The notes beneath the pieces are model-generated. The model searched no databases and was not told the origin of the DNA. It was given only the letters and a program-made list of their open reading frames with translations. Position numbers and translations under genes: made by a program. A stretch of 64,000 bases of DNA from Enterobacterales bacterium CwR94 (lineage in GTDB: Bacteria > Pseudomonadota > Gammaproteobacteria > Enterobacterales > Enterobacteriaceae): contig KZ478069.1 of the NCBI GenBank assembly GCA_002837195.1, positions 1-64,000 on the forward strand, in the 5' to 3' direction. This document shows, piece after piece, positions 16,687-26,679 of this stretch (position 1 is its first letter; every line of letters starts with the position of its first letter).

Positions 16687-18150
16687 TTAACGCAGGGAAA
16701 TGGCCTGTTGCAGCGTGGCATGTGCGCCCTGTTGAACGAGTTGCAGATAGAAATCACTGACACGCTCAACAAATATTGGCGTGGCAGGCAGCGTCTCGCC
16801 GAATATTTCTGTCAGTGAAAGCAATGCCGTGACGCGGGATGTATCCTCTGTCGACGCTGCAACCTGGGCTGCAATACGCTCACTCAGGGGATCGTTAATC
16901 TCTCTGCGTCTGCCGTGTTGATCTGTACCTGAGACATAGTGCATCCAGCCCGCCACGCCCAGCGCCAGCCAGTCAAATGCGCTGCCGTTATCTATGTGCC
17001 AGCGAATGCTGTCCAGCCACCGCTGAGGCAGTTTTTGGCTGCCGTCGTTTGCAATTTGGGCAGTGCGGTGCTTTATCGCCTTGTTTTCATAGCGTTGGAT
17101 CAGGGAATCGGCATAGGCCGCGAGATCAACATTGACGATTTCCAGTGTCGGCGCCTGCTCTTCCAGCATGAGTTGCCGTGTCGCCGTACGCAAGGCGTCA
17201 TCTTGCATACAGTCGCACACATGCTCGTACCCTGCTAACTGCCCCAGATAGGCAAGAAAAGAGTGACTGCCATTTAACATGCGCAGCTTCATCTGCTCCC
17301 AGGGAAGAACATCCGCCACCAGTTGCGCCCCTGCTAATTCCCAACGTGGGCGACCTTGCGCAAAGTTATCTTCGATGACCCATTGGAAAAATGGCTCGCA
17401 GGCCACACCAAGGGGATCATAACTGCCAAGCTGCCTTTCAAGGGCGGCCAGAGTATCAGGCGTGGTGGCGGGCACAATGCGATCGACCATGGTTGAGGGG
17501 AAACGGATGTTATCGGCTATCCATTTACCTAAATCGTCACTGTGGTGGGCGGCCAGTTGTAAGAGGATATCGCGTGTGACGCGGCCATTTTCGGGCATAT
17601 TGTCGCAGGAGAGCACGCTAAAAGGCGGCAGGTGGCGCGATTTACGGGTGATGATGGCCGCTAACAAAATGCCGGGTACAGAGCGGGGGCGCAGAGGGTG
17701 TGCGATATCATGCACGATATCCGGGTGATCGCGATTCAGCTTGCCTGTTGCAGGTGAGTGGCAGTAGCCTTTTTCCGTAATGGTCAGTGAGACAATGGCA
17801 ATGTCTGGCTGACACAGCGCCTCAATGACCGCATCAATACCGTCTCCTGCGCCGTGCACCGCCTGGGTAATAATGCCTGCCACCTGCACCTCGAGCGCGG
17901 CTTCATCCATGACGGCAACGGAATAATAAAAATCCTGCTCACGCAGAGCCTGAATGCCCTCGCCGCTGTGCAGATTAATCACACAGTAGCCCCAGTCGCT
18001 GTGCTGCTCGTTTGCCAGTTGTTCTGTGCACAGCGCCTGATGCGCGCGAAAAAAAGCCCCGAAGCCCACATGGGCTATGCGTGTGCGCAACTGCTGTCGC
18101 GCATAGCGTGGTTGGGGCAGCGTTGCGGGAAGTGTATTGAGAACCAACAT
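16687..18150 (-). CDS. ydfI: Mannitol dehydrogenase-family oxidoreductase YdfI
   Basis: YdfI is an NAD-dependent long-chain polyol dehydrogenase of the UxuB/MtlD family, probably acting on hexonates such as mannonate/fructuronate. The 487-residue product has the N-terminal Rossmann HVGFGAFFRAHQ motif and the family signatures SLTITEKGY, SCDNMPENG and FPSTMVDRIVP. The C-terminal substrate domain includes KLRMLNGSHSFLAYLG with the catalytic Lys region. ATG 18150 has a good aagga site; an upstream extension to 18183 is not conserved. It lies between ydfJ and rspR in the operon. Confidence 0.85.
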   Translation of the reverse strand: MLVLNTLPATLPQPRYARQQLRTRIAHVGFGAFFRAHQALCTEQLANEQHSDWGYCVINLHSGEGIQALREQDFYYSVAVMDEAALEVQVAGIITQAVHGAGDGIDAVIEALCQPDIAIVSLTITEKGYCHSPATGKLNRDHPDIVHDIAHPLRPRSVPGILLAAIITRKSRHLPPFSVLSCDNMPENGRVTRDILLQLAAHHSDDLGKWIADNIRFPSTMVDRIVPATTPDTLAALERQLGSYDPLGVACEPFFQWVIEDNFAQGRPRWELAGAQLVADVLPWEQMKLRMLNGSHSFLAYLGQLAGYEHVCDCMQDDALRTATRQLMLEEQAPTLEIVNVDLAAYADSLIQRYENKAIKHRTAQIANDGSQKLPQRWLDSIRWHIDNGSAFDWLALGVAGWMHYVSGTDQHGRRREINDPLSERIAAQVAASTEDTSRVTALLSLTEIFGETLPATPIFVERVSDFYLQLVQQGAHATLQQAISLR

Positions 18151-18204
18151 AGAAATTCCTTGCCGGAAAAGCCCCTCTGGCAAGGTATGCCAGAGGGGGA
18201 TCGA

Positions 18205-19500
18205 TTACAGGCCGGTTTGGCTGGCCGCGGGAGTGGGCTCAGCCTTGGGGCTTTTAATAACAAACAGCACTAAAAATGCGCCCAGCGCAGCGACGACGCC
18301 TGCCAGCACAAAGGCACTGTCAAACTTACCGGTATTTTGAACAATAAAGCCGGTCACAATCGGTCCGATAATGCCGGAGACGCTGCCAATCAGGTGGATA
18401 AAGCCACTGACACCCCCGACGCGACTCTTGTGCACCACATCCTGAATGATGGCCCAGTAGATAGCGCCCGTGATGTACAAGAAGAAAATGGAAACTGACA
18501 TCATGGCAACCGCAGGCGTAACGGATTTCACCGTGCCAGCCAGCGCCACGCACACTGCGGCAGCCAACAGCGAACTGACCAGCACAATTTTGCGTGACAG
18601 CAGCAAGCGACCCGTGATGTTGAAAATCTTATCGGAGATCCAGCCACCCAGCGCCAGGCCGACAAAGCCAACAATCCACGGAATCATGGTGGTGATACTC
18701 ATGGCTTTAATATCCAGTCCGTGAGCCTGCACCAGATACGCCGGGAACCAGCTTAAGAAGAAGAACAAAATGTAGTTGTAGCAAAAGAACGCGAAGGCCG
18801 TGACCAGAATAATCGGTTGGCGCAAGTAATAGCCCAATCCGTGCGAGGCCGCATTCAAATCCTCTTCGATATTGACGTTTTCCTGCTTCATCTCGGCGAT
18901 AAGCTCACGCTCTTCCTGGCTCACCCGTTTGCTGCGCAGTGGATTATCTGCGGCCACCAGGAACCAAATCACCATCCATACGATACCGACCATACAGATG
19001 ATCATAAACGCGGGACGCCAGCCAAAGCTCAAGGCCAGATAACCAATAATGGGGCCCGCCACTGCGCCACCCAAAGGCGAACCTGCACTGAGTAATCCCA
19101 TGGCTGTAGCGGCCTGTTTCTTCGGAAACCAGCCGTTGATGGCTTTGTTGGCTGAGGCGCAGATCGGGCCTTCTGCCATGCCGAATAACACGCGCAAAAT
19201 CAGCATTGACCAAAAGCCAGTCGCGATAGCGGTCATGCCGCAGAAAATCGACCAGAGTGTTACGGCCACGCCCAGCACCAGCGTGGGCCCGTAGCGATCG
19301 ACCGCCAGCCCGCCAATAAAGTTAAAGATGGCGTAACCAAAGAAGAAGCTGCCGAAAATCATGCCAAACTGCTCGGCATTCAGCATCAGGTCTTTTTCGA
19401 TCATTGGGACAGTGAGGGACAGGGCAACACGATCGAGGTAGTTGATCATGTACACCAGGAACAGCAGAAGTACGATAGTCCAACGCAGATTCTTGAACAT
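18205..19500 (-). CDS. ydfJ: MFS hexuronate/sugar-acid transporter YdfJ-like
   Basis: The 431-residue inner-membrane protein has about 12 predicted membrane segments and belongs to the anion:cation symporter (ExuT/GudP) branch of the MFS. It has YLDRVALS in the first helix, the loop motif GGLAVDRYGP and RVLFGMAEGP in helix 4. It is full length, whereas I recall the E. coli K-12 copy as disrupted. Ribosome binding site aggagcg precedes the ATG. It likely imports the sugar acid used by RspA, RspB and YdfI. Confidence 0.85.
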   Translation of the reverse strand: MFKNLRWTIVLLLFLVYMINYLDRVALSLTVPMIEKDLMLNAEQFGMIFGSFFFGYAIFNFIGGLAVDRYGPTLVLGVAVTLWSIFCGMTAIATGFWSMLILRVLFGMAEGPICASANKAINGWFPKKQAATAMGLLSAGSPLGGAVAGPIIGYLALSFGWRPAFMIICMVGIVWMVIWFLVAADNPLRSKRVSQEERELIAEMKQENVNIEEDLNAASHGLGYYLRQPIILVTAFAFFCYNYILFFFLSWFPAYLVQAHGLDIKAMSITTMIPWIVGFVGLALGGWISDKIFNITGRLLLSRKIVLVSSLLAAAVCVALAGTVKSVTPAVAMMSVSIFFLYITGAIYWAIIQDVVHKSRVGGVSGFIHLIGSVSGIIGPIVTGFIVQNTGKFDSAFVLAGVVAALGAFLVLFVIKSPKAEPTPAASQTGL

Positions 19501-19567
19501 AGTCGCTCCTAAATAATTATCGTTATTATGGGTTCAGAGAGCCCTCGGTTAAAAGGGCGATTGTCGG

Positions 19568-20578
19568 TCAATCCATTGCCAGTACCACTTTGCAACAGGT
19601 ACGTGGGTCTTTTTCAAACAAGGTCATGGCTGTTTCCACCTCTGCGAGGGGGAAAGTGTGGGTGATAAGTTGTTCTGGGTGCAGCAGGCCGCGCGCCATC
19701 CAGTCAATCACCTGTGGGAATCGACGGCTGTTCAGCCGCGAGGTAAACAGGGATATCTCTTTGCTGGTCAAACTCTGTTGCGTCAGGGTGCAGGCCTCAC
19801 TTGAAAAACCAAGCAGGCCAATCCGTGCCGCGGGCGAGGCGATCGCTGCCGCTTCGGCCAAAATGGCAGGGTGGCAGGCAGCATCAATAATCAGTGTGGG
19901 TTGGGTGCCCGCCAGGCTGTCCGACAAGGGCGTATCAAGGTTGTTGATCACCTCGTCAGCGCCGTTTTTTAACGCCAGCGTGAGCCGCTCTTCCAGTCTG
20001 TCCACCACAATCACGCGATGCACACCGTAAACATGCTTGAGGACCTGAACGGCGGTTAATCCCATCGGGCCCGCACCGTAAATCAGTGCCACATCACCGG
20101 CTTGTGGTTGTAAAAAGGCCGTAATATTGGCGGCAATGGTGAAAGGTTCGATAAGGCTGGCATGCTCGTCGGGGATGCCGTCAGGAACCTGACAGGCATT
20201 TTCCGCCGGCACCACCGCATACTCACTGAATCCACCATCGCGGTGTACGCCAATCACTTGCAGCTCACGACAGACATTTGGTCGCCCTACCGAGCAGGGA
20301 TAGCAGTGACCACAGCTCACGACCGGATCAACGGCTACGCGCTGGCCAACTCGGGTGGGATCGACACCGTCACCCACGGCGTCGATCACGCCAAAAAATT
20401 CATGACCTATAACGCGCGGATAGCGGGCGAAGGGATTGTGCCCGTGCCAGATATGCACATCGGAACCACAGATACTGGCAAAACGCACTTTGACACGGAC
20501 TTCACCGGCATGCGGCTCAGGGCGGGTGCTCTCAAAGAGTTGCAGTTCGCCGGGATGATTAATTTTAACGCTGCGCAT
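19568..20578 (-). CDS. rspB: Zinc-dependent dehydrogenase RspB
   Basis: RspB is a medium-chain Zn alcohol dehydrogenase thought to oxidise a sugar acid such as L-gulonate. The 336-residue protein has the catalytic zinc ligands in CGSDVHIWHG and GHEFFG, and the structural four-Cys cluster in VSCGHCYPCSVGRPNVC. The cofactor Rossmann stretch is ALIYGAGPMGLTAVQVLK. It lies 11 bp downstream of rspA with a clear aggag site. Confidence 0.9.
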   Translation of the reverse strand: MRSVKINHPGELQLFESTRPEPHAGEVRVKVRFASICGSDVHIWHGHNPFARYPRVIGHEFFGVIDAVGDGVDPTRVGQRVAVDPVVSCGHCYPCSVGRPNVCRELQVIGVHRDGGFSEYAVVPAENACQVPDGIPDEHASLIEPFTIAANITAFLQPQAGDVALIYGAGPMGLTAVQVLKHVYGVHRVIVVDRLEERLTLALKNGADEVINNLDTPLSDSLAGTQPTLIIDAACHPAILAEAAAIASPAARIGLLGFSSEACTLTQQSLTSKEISLFTSRLNSRRFPQVIDWMARGLLHPEQLITHTFPLAEVETAMTLFEKDPRTCCKVVLAMD

Positions 20579-20589
20579 CAGTGGGCTCC

Positions 20590-21804
20590 TTACCAGTTCC
20601 AGAGGGTGCCGTCTTCCAGACGTGCAACGGGCAAATACGCGGGCTCATAGGGATATTGCGCTGCCCGTTTTTCATCAAACTCAATGCCGAGGCCTGGTTT
20701 ATCGCCAGGATGCATATAGCCGTTTTCAAACGTCCAGTTCACGTTGAACACCTCCAGCATTTTTTCGGAGTAGCCCATGTACTCCTGCACACCAAAGTTG
20801 GGCACCCATAAATCAAAGTGCAGGGCAGCCGCATGGCAAATCGGTGACAAATCCGAAGGCCCGTGAGACCCCGTGCGCACCTGATATAAAGAGGCGAAAT
20901 CAGCAATGCGGCGCATACCCGTAATGCCCCCGGCATGCGTAATGGTGGTGCGGATATAATCGATAAGTTGCTCTTCAATCAGCTGCTTGCAATCCCAAAT
21001 GCTGTTAAAAACCTCGCCGACGGCAATCGGGGTCACAGTGTGCTGGCGAATCAAACGGAAGCACTCCTGGTTTTCAGCCGGCGTCGGATCTTCCATCCAG
21101 AACAGGCGATAATCTTCCACACTTTTACCGAAGCGGGCGGCTTCAATCGGGGTCAGGCGATGATGCATGTCATGCAGTAAATGCTCATTAAAGCCAAATT
21201 TATTGCGAATGGCGTCGAACAACTTCGGGGTGAAATCGAGGTACTTTTCGGTGGACCACAATTGCTCCTCCGGCCAGTCACCTTTGGTTGCGGGTTCATA
21301 GGCCTGGCCTTTGCCTTTGGCCATGCCGTAGGTGGTCTTCATGCCGGGTACACCACACTGCGCGCGAATGGCTTTAAATCCCATCTCTTTATGCTTCGCG
21401 TAGTCATCCATCACTTCATCAATCGAGTGTCCCGTTGTATGGCAATACACCATGACGCCCGTGCGCGATGCGCCGCCCAGCAACTGGTAGAGCGGCATAT
21501 TGGCGGCTTTGCCTTTGATATCCCACAGCGCCATATCCACAGCAGAGATGGCGGACATGGTCACGGGGCCGCGACGCCAGTAAGCGCCTTTGTAGAAATA
21601 TTGCCAAATGTCCTCAATTTGATGGGCATTACGACCAATCAACTGTGGGCAAACATGATCTTTCAGATAAGAGGCTACCGGTAACTCACGGCCATTCAGC
21701 GTGGCATCACCGATGCCCGTCAGACCCTCATCGGTGGTGATTTTTAACGTGACAAAATTCCTGCCGGGGCAGGTCACAAACACTTCCGCTTTTACAATTT
21801 TCAT
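20590..21804 (-). CDS. rspA: Mannonate dehydratase-family enolase RspA
   Basis: RspA is an enolase-superfamily acid-sugar dehydratase (ManD subgroup) that converts D-mannonate or a related acid to a 2-keto-3-deoxy acid. The 404-residue protein has the N-terminal capping domain ([24 protein letters not shown]) and a TIM barrel with HHRLTP, metal ligands in LFWMEDPTP and AVGEVFNS, and the [12 protein letters not shown] block. It is the first gene of the five-gene operon. The substrate within the subgroup cannot be fixed from sequence. Confidence 0.9.
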   Translation of the reverse strand: MKIVKAEVFVTCPGRNFVTLKITTDEGLTGIGDATLNGRELPVASYLKDHVCPQLIGRNAHQIEDIWQYFYKGAYWRRGPVTMSAISAVDMALWDIKGKAANMPLYQLLGGASRTGVMVYCHTTGHSIDEVMDDYAKHKEMGFKAIRAQCGVPGMKTTYGMAKGKGQAYEPATKGDWPEEQLWSTEKYLDFTPKLFDAIRNKFGFNEHLLHDMHHRLTPIEAARFGKSVEDYRLFWMEDPTPAENQECFRLIRQHTVTPIAVGEVFNSIWDCKQLIEEQLIDYIRTTITHAGGITGMRRIADFASLYQVRTGSHGPSDLSPICHAAALHFDLWVPNFGVQEYMGYSEKMLEVFNVNWTFENGYMHPGDKPGLGIEFDEKRAAQYPYEPAYLPVARLEDGTLWNW

Positions 21805-21900
21805 AATGCAAACCTTCTCTGTACCGCGAGGAATGGTGAAAAAGTACGCTCTGCACTACTACCATACAAGTATAAAAATCAGGATGTGAGATCAGGATCG
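21805..21900 (-). promoter_or_regulatory. Promoter region of the rsp operon with possible RspR site
   Basis: Upstream of rspA, the minus strand holds a TATACT-like -10 and a GTATGGTAGTA element (21858-21868), flanked by tact/agta arms (21857-21872). FadR-type GntR repressors bind similar T/A-flanked GTATGG-like sequences. This is a plausible RspR operator but not a perfect palindrome. Confidence 0.35.
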
Positions 21901-21964
21901 CAATTCGCGGTGGTTTAGATCGGGGGAAGGGACAGGGCGAGATGCTGCTCGCCCTTGCAGCCTA

Positions 21965-22867
21965 TCAGGCGATAAGCGGACAGGCTGGCGGCAAGCGGCA
22001 GCTTAATGCAGCGGGTAAAATCTCAATGCGGAACTGGGTACCCGACAGGGGTTCACCATCGAGGTTAAAGGTCATTTCATGTGGGGCGCTAATTTCCAAC
22101 CAGGGCACGGTGGCACGAATAATATTGGGATTATCGTCGTCGCCGCCAAACAGGGAATTGAGCAGTGTAGGCACCACTTCTTGCGCCGTCACCACGCTGA
22201 TATCCAGTAAGCCATCATCTATCAATGCCTGCGGGCACAGACGCTGTCCACCGCCAGCCTGACGGCCATTGCCGATGCCGATCACCAGTGCATCGCCTTG
22301 CCAGTGGAAATCCGGGCCGCGCAGTTCACAGCTATCAGCTTTCAGTTGATCCATGCGCAACAGACCATGAATGAAGTATGAAACGCCGCCCAGCGCGGAT
22401 TTCAGTTTTTCCGGCGTTTCAGTGGTAATACGCGTACCAAAACCCCCGGTGGCCATATTGATGAAATAGCGTTCGCCATTCACGCACGCCAGGTCCACTT
22501 CATAGGCTTTGCCCTGAATCGCCAGCCGCAATGCGTTTTCCATTTCTTCCGGGATACCTGCGCTGGTGGCAAAATCATTGGCGGTACCCAGGGGAAGGAT
22601 CCCGAGTACCGGGCGATTGGCCGCGGGCAGGCTGGCCAGTGCCGTCGCGATTTCATTAATCGTGCCATCACCGCCGCCTGCAACCACCGTCGTGGCGCCC
22701 AACTTCAGGGCTTCTTGCAGATAGCGTTCGCCATCGCCATGTTCCCAGGTGACACGAATAGCAAGATTAAATCCTTCGTCGCGCAGGGTTTTCACTGCGT
22801 TACGCAACATTTCGTCGCCCGCACCTTTGCCATTGATAATGAGCAGTGTCAGTTCTTGATTCATCAT
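21965..22867 (-). CDS. yegS: Lipid kinase YegS
   Basis: YegS is a cytosolic kinase of the diacylglycerol/sphingosine kinase fold that phosphorylates phosphatidylglycerol in vitro. The 300-residue product has the NGKGAGDE N-terminal strand and the nucleotide-binding GGGDGTINE motif, with LGTANDFA after it. The C-terminal beta-sandwich has an [12 protein letters not shown] loop and LDGEP near the end. Start choice between two adjacent ATGs (22867 or 22864) is open. It lies downstream of CyaR, on the same strand. Confidence 0.92.
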   Translation of the reverse strand: MMNQELTLLIINGKGAGDEMLRNAVKTLRDEGFNLAIRVTWEHGDGERYLQEALKLGATTVVAGGGDGTINEIATALASLPAANRPVLGILPLGTANDFATSAGIPEEMENALRLAIQGKAYEVDLACVNGERYFINMATGGFGTRITTETPEKLKSALGGVSYFIHGLLRMDQLKADSCELRGPDFHWQGDALVIGIGNGRQAGGGQRLCPQALIDDGLLDISVVTAQEVVPTLLNSLFGGDDDNPNIIRATVPWLEISAPHEMTFNLDGEPLSGTQFRIEILPAALSCRLPPACPLIA

Positions 22868-22944
22868 GTCAACTCGCTGTTTTATCGCTGAATATGATGT
22901 TTATAGCACAGTGCGCGGCGGGAAAGGCAGGATTGCGGAAAAGT

Positions 22945-22982
22945 CAGAAAAAGAAAAGCCCACACGGGGGAGCCGTATGGGC
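22945..22982 (-). terminator. Rho-independent terminator of CyaR
   Basis: A 10-bp stem (22958-22967 with 22973-22982, one G-U pair on the RNA) with a 5-nt loop is followed on the minus strand by TTTTCTTTTT. This 3' end also serves as the Hfq site in such sRNAs. Confidence 0.85.
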
Positions 22983-23034
22983 CAATGAGGTGGTTCTTGG
23001 TACAACCTGCCGTTTCTTGATGCTGGTTATGAGC
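22948..23034 (-). ncRNA. cyaR: CyaR small regulatory RNA
   Basis: Between yegQ and yegS, the minus strand carries the conserved core of CyaR (RyeE): TGTACCAAGAACCACCTC, which differs from the E. coli core by about one base. It is followed by a Rho-independent terminator (22958-22967 with 22973-22982, U-rich tail to 22948). The predicted length is about 87 nt, as in E. coli, and the location next to yegQ is the same. CyaR is Hfq-dependent, is made when cAMP is high, and represses targets such as ompX, luxS and nadE. Confidence 0.9.
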
Positions 23035-23040
23035 ACGCGC

Positions 23041-23084
23041 ATCATACGCGAAATCAAGCAACTGGAACCGTGATCGGTTTCTAA
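23041..23084 (-). promoter_or_regulatory. cyaR promoter with CRP site
   Basis: A TATGAT -10 lies at 23041-23046 on the minus strand. A CRP-like site, TTAGA-N6-TCACG, lies at 23069-23084, centred close to -42 from the predicted start at 23034. This is the class II position expected for cAMP-CRP activation; there is no good -35. The site begins just after the yegQ stop codon. Confidence 0.65.
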
Positions 23085-23093
23085 AAACCGCGA

Positions 23094-24473
23094 TCAGGTG
23101 GTTAAATTTGCAGCCACGGATTGATGGGGATTACGCGTGTTTCCCCCGTCAAGATTGCGCATCAGCAACGCATACTCCAGCGCGATATCGTCAGGTACCG
23201 GGATCCAGACAAAATGTCCGTTGCCGGGGGCAACATCAATGGCGTCGCTTTTCTTGTTTTCCATCTGCTCGAGGGTAAAGATGACATTCCCGGCCGGCGT
23301 CATTAATTCCAGGCTGTCATGCAGGCTGAATTTATTTTTTACATCCACTTCTGCCAGATGACCACGTCGTTGACCGGTAAACTCACCAACAAATTGCTGA
23401 CGTTCAGACACAGAAAAACCATTCTCATAATTTTGGTAGCTGTCATGAGTATGGCGGCGCAAAAAGCCTTCGGTATAACCGCGATGTGCTAATCCTTCAA
23501 GCGTGGTCAGCAGTGTGGGGTCGAAAGGCTTACCGGCTGCGGCATCATCAATTGCACGGCGATAGACCTGTGCGGTGCGCGCACAGTAGTAGAATGATTT
23601 AGTACGGCCTTCAATTTTCAGGGAGTGAACGCCGATGTGGCTCAGGCGTTCTACGTGTTCGATTGCCCGCAGATCTTTTGAATTCATGATGTAGGTGCCA
23701 TGTTCATCTTCAAAGGCACTCATGTACTCGCCGGGGCGCATGGCTTCTTCAATCAGATAGACCTTGTCGGTGGGAGCACCTACGCCCAGCACGGGCTCAA
23801 TCTGTTTCACCGGCAGTGGTGCATACTGATGAACGATATTGCCGACGGCATCCTCTTTGCCTTCCTGAACCTTATACTCCCAGCGACAGGCGTTGGTGCA
23901 GGTACCCTGATTCGGGTCGCGCTTATTGATATAGCCAGACAGCAAACAGCGCCCGGAATAGGCCATACAGAGCGCACCGTGTACGAAAACTTCCAGTTCC
24001 ATCTCGGGCACCTGCTGGCGAATTTCGGCGATTTCATCGACCGAAAGCTCGCGCGACAAAATAACGCGGGTTAAGCCCATCTGCTGCCAGAATTTTACGG
24101 TAGCCCAGTTGACGGCATTTGCCTGTACCGACAGGTGAATTTGCATGGCGGGAAAGGCTTCGCGCACCAACATAATCAGTCCAGGATCGGACATGATCAG
24201 CGCATCTGGCCCCATTTCCACGACTGGTCGTAGATCACGAATAAAGGTTTTCAGCTTGGCGTTATGGGGCGCGATGTTCACCACAACATAGAATTTCTTG
24301 CCCAACGCATGGGCTTCATTGATGCCCAGTGCCAGGTTTTCATGATTGAATTCGTTATTACGCACACGCAGGCTGTAGCGTGGCTGGCCAGCATAGACCG
24401 CGTCGGCACCATAGGCGAACGCGTAACGCATGTTTTTCAGCGTACCGGCAGGGGAAAGCAGTTCAGGTTTCAT
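23094..24473 (-). CDS. trhP: tRNA hydroxylation protein YegQ/TrhP (U32 family)
   Basis: YegQ (TrhP) is a U32-family protein needed for prephenate-dependent 5-hydroxyuridine formation at position 34 of several tRNAs. The 459-residue product has the N-terminal KPELLSPAGTLKNMRYAFAYG and GQPRYSLRVR blocks. It has the U32 signature EVFVHGALCMAYSGRCLLS and the GTCTNACRWEY Cys cluster likely to hold an Fe-S cluster. The start is ATG 24473, matching the family N-terminus; an upstream extension overlaps the gap to baeR. CyaR lies directly downstream. Confidence 0.93.
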   Translation of the reverse strand: MKPELLSPAGTLKNMRYAFAYGADAVYAGQPRYSLRVRNNEFNHENLALGINEAHALGKKFYVVVNIAPHNAKLKTFIRDLRPVVEMGPDALIMSDPGLIMLVREAFPAMQIHLSVQANAVNWATVKFWQQMGLTRVILSRELSVDEIAEIRQQVPEMELEVFVHGALCMAYSGRCLLSGYINKRDPNQGTCTNACRWEYKVQEGKEDAVGNIVHQYAPLPVKQIEPVLGVGAPTDKVYLIEEAMRPGEYMSAFEDEHGTYIMNSKDLRAIEHVERLSHIGVHSLKIEGRTKSFYYCARTAQVYRRAIDDAAAGKPFDPTLLTTLEGLAHRGYTEGFLRRHTHDSYQNYENGFSVSERQQFVGEFTGQRRGHLAEVDVKNKFSLHDSLELMTPAGNVIFTLEQMENKKSDAIDVAPGNGHFVWIPVPDDIALEYALLMRNLDGGNTRNPHQSVAANLTT

Positions 24474-24571
24474 GATTCTCTCTGATGTCAGGTCAGAATT
24501 TGCTGTTACACAACAACGTGCGGCAGGAGGATAGCGAAAGGTGGCGCAATAAACATTGCGCCAGATCAAGG

Positions 24572-25276
24572 TCAGATTTTACGGCAGGCGTCAGCTTCCC
24601 AACGGTAACCCATGCCATAGACAGCGCGGATAAAAGGTTGGTCGGCATCCAGCGCCTCCAGTTTGCGGCGCAGGTTTTTTATATGGCTGTCGATGGTGCG
24701 ATCGGTGACTACCCGATAATCATCATACAAATTATTCAGCAGCATCTCGCGCGAAAAGACCTTTCCCGGCTCTTGCGACAGCGTGCGCAGCAGGCGAAAT
24801 TCAGCGGGTGTCAGATCCAGTGCGCTTTGATTCCAGCTGGCCTGGAAGCGGCTTTCATCAATCACCAGCAGAGAATCTGCGGCGGCTTCGCCTGCCGGGC
24901 GTTGAACACGTTTTAAGACGGTTTTGACGCGTGCGACCACTTCGCGAGGGCTAAAAGGTTTACAGATGTAGTCATCGGCCCCCATTTCCAAACCCAACAG
25001 ACGATCAATCTCTTCGGTTTTGGCGGTCACCATGATTACTGGCAATTCCGAGAAACGGCGCACTTCGCGGCAGAGGGACAGGCCGTCAAGTCCGGGCAAC
25101 ATCAAATCCAGAATCATTAAATCTGGCGGTGTGGCGCGGGCATAGTCTACGGCCTCATCGCCACGCATCAGGTGATGGGTGCGATAGTTGGCCGCTTGCA
25201 AATAATCCACCAGCAATTGGCCCAGTTTCGGTTCATCTTCAACAATTAAAATCAGCGGAGCAGGGGTTTCACTCAT
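24572..25276 (-). CDS. baeR: Response regulator BaeR
   Basis: BaeR is the DNA-binding partner of BaeS in the envelope-stress response and activates mdtABCD and other efflux genes. The 234-residue protein has a receiver domain with phospho-acceptor D57 ([10 protein letters not shown]), acidic pocket VEDE and the conserved Lys in CKPFSP. An OmpR-type winged helix follows ([30 protein letters not shown]). It is the last gene of the mdt-bae operon, 17 bp after baeS. Confidence 0.95.
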   Translation of the reverse strand: MSETPAPLILIVEDEPKLGQLLVDYLQAANYRTHHLMRGDEAVDYARATPPDLMILDLMLPGLDGLSLCREVRRFSELPVIMVTAKTEEIDRLLGLEMGADDYICKPFSPREVVARVKTVLKRVQRPAGEAAADSLLVIDESRFQASWNQSALDLTPAEFRLLRTLSQEPGKVFSREMLLNNLYDDYRVVTDRTIDSHIKNLRRKLEALDADQPFIRAVYGMGYRWEADACRKI

Positions 25277-25293
25277 GGCGCACCGAAGGCAAT

Positions 25294-26679
25294 TTAAACA
25301 GGGATATCAGCAGGCAAGTGTATCACAATCTGCAAACCGCCCCGCTCAGAGTGCTCTGCTTTCATGCGGCCATTATGGGCTTCCACGATATTCTGACAAA
25401 TGGCCAGCCCTAAACCGGAGCCGCCACTGGCGCGATTGCGGGAACTTTCTGCACGATAAAAGCGTTCAAAAATCTGCACCCGTTGCTCATCGGTCACGCC
25501 GGGGGCGCTGTCATCAAACAACAAAGTGGTACCCGTGGCGTCATGTTGCAGCGTCACTTGCAACCCGCCGCCCGCATCGGTGTAGCGCAGACTGTTTTCC
25601 ATAAGATTGGTGAACAATTGCATCAGGCGATCGGGATCGCCAAACACCGGCGCTTCTGCGGGCAGTTGCAGGCTAATACTCAACCCATGTTGTTGAAAGC
25701 GCGCCCGAAAACTGCCGGAGACCAGTTCAAGAAGATTCACCAGGTCGGTAGGTTGCTTGCGATACGTCAGCGCACCTTCATCTGACAGCGAGAGTTGATG
25801 CAAGTCATCCACCAGCTTGGTCAGAGTGGCGACTTCCGATTGCAGCGACACCACGGAGTCGGGCGTTAACTGACGAACGCCATCCTGAATTGCTTCCAGT
25901 TCACCCCGTAAAATTGCCAGTGGCGTGCGCAATTCATGGGAGATGTCCGCCATAAACGCACGTCGCATATGTTCGTTTTTCTCCAGTGTGCCCGCCAGAC
26001 GGTTGAAATCTTGTGCCAGTCGGCCCAGCTCATCGCGGCTGCTGACCTGCACGCGACTGGCATAATCACCTGCGGCCAGGCGACGTGTGCCCTCGACCAG
26101 GCGTTTCACCGGTGCCAATAATCCCCGCGCTAACAGCCATGTCACGGCCGCCGCCAGCAGAGTTGAGATGCCCACGATCCACCAACTGGTGCGCCGCTGC
26201 TGTTGGTCAAAACTGATATCTGTGCTGCGCGTAAGCCGCTCGGGCGGTGCGCTCACCACCCAACCCACGACGCGACCATCATCCAGTTTAATCGACTGGC
26301 GAAAGCCATCCGGTGGCACAGGGCCGCGTGGGCCCACCATCACGGTAAAGCGATCATCCAACACCCAAAACTGCGTGCGCCAGCCATGCGGAGGCAACTG
26401 CTTATTGCCATCGGGGTTTTGATCAAGGGATCGCAACATCTGCCAGACCAGACGCTCATTGTTGCGCAGAAACGTCCAGTTGCCGTGATCCTCATACTGA
26501 TCGGCCAGCGCATCGCTCAGCAAGGCAACGCGTTGTTCATTGCCGTGCTTGATATAGTCGATAAACCCGCGTTCAAAGCTCAAACGCACGCCCCAGTGCA
26601 TCAACACCAGTAACAGCAAGCAGGTTGAGAAGATAGCCAAAAACAGCTTGGCACTGATGCCTGGGCGAAATTTCATCAT
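25294..26679 (-). CDS. baeS: Sensor histidine kinase BaeS
   Basis: BaeS is an inner-membrane sensor of envelope stress (indole, flavonoids, metals). The 461-residue protein has a first membrane helix (about 9-29), a periplasmic sensor domain, and a second helix (about 166-186). A HAMP linker, a HisKA domain with phospho-acceptor H248 ([11 protein letters not shown]) and an HATPase with N- and G-boxes ([22 protein letters not shown]) follow. It overlaps mdtD by 4 bp. It forms a two-component pair with the adjacent BaeR. Confidence 0.95.
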   Translation of the reverse strand: MMKFRPGISAKLFLAIFSTCLLLLVLMHWGVRLSFERGFIDYIKHGNEQRVALLSDALADQYEDHGNWTFLRNNERLVWQMLRSLDQNPDGNKQLPPHGWRTQFWVLDDRFTVMVGPRGPVPPDGFRQSIKLDDGRVVGWVVSAPPERLTRSTDISFDQQQRRTSWWIVGISTLLAAAVTWLLARGLLAPVKRLVEGTRRLAAGDYASRVQVSSRDELGRLAQDFNRLAGTLEKNEHMRRAFMADISHELRTPLAILRGELEAIQDGVRQLTPDSVVSLQSEVATLTKLVDDLHQLSLSDEGALTYRKQPTDLVNLLELVSGSFRARFQQHGLSISLQLPAEAPVFGDPDRLMQLFTNLMENSLRYTDAGGGLQVTLQHDATGTTLLFDDSAPGVTDEQRVQIFERFYRAESSRNRASGGSGLGLAICQNIVEAHNGRMKAEHSERGGLQIVIHLPADIPV

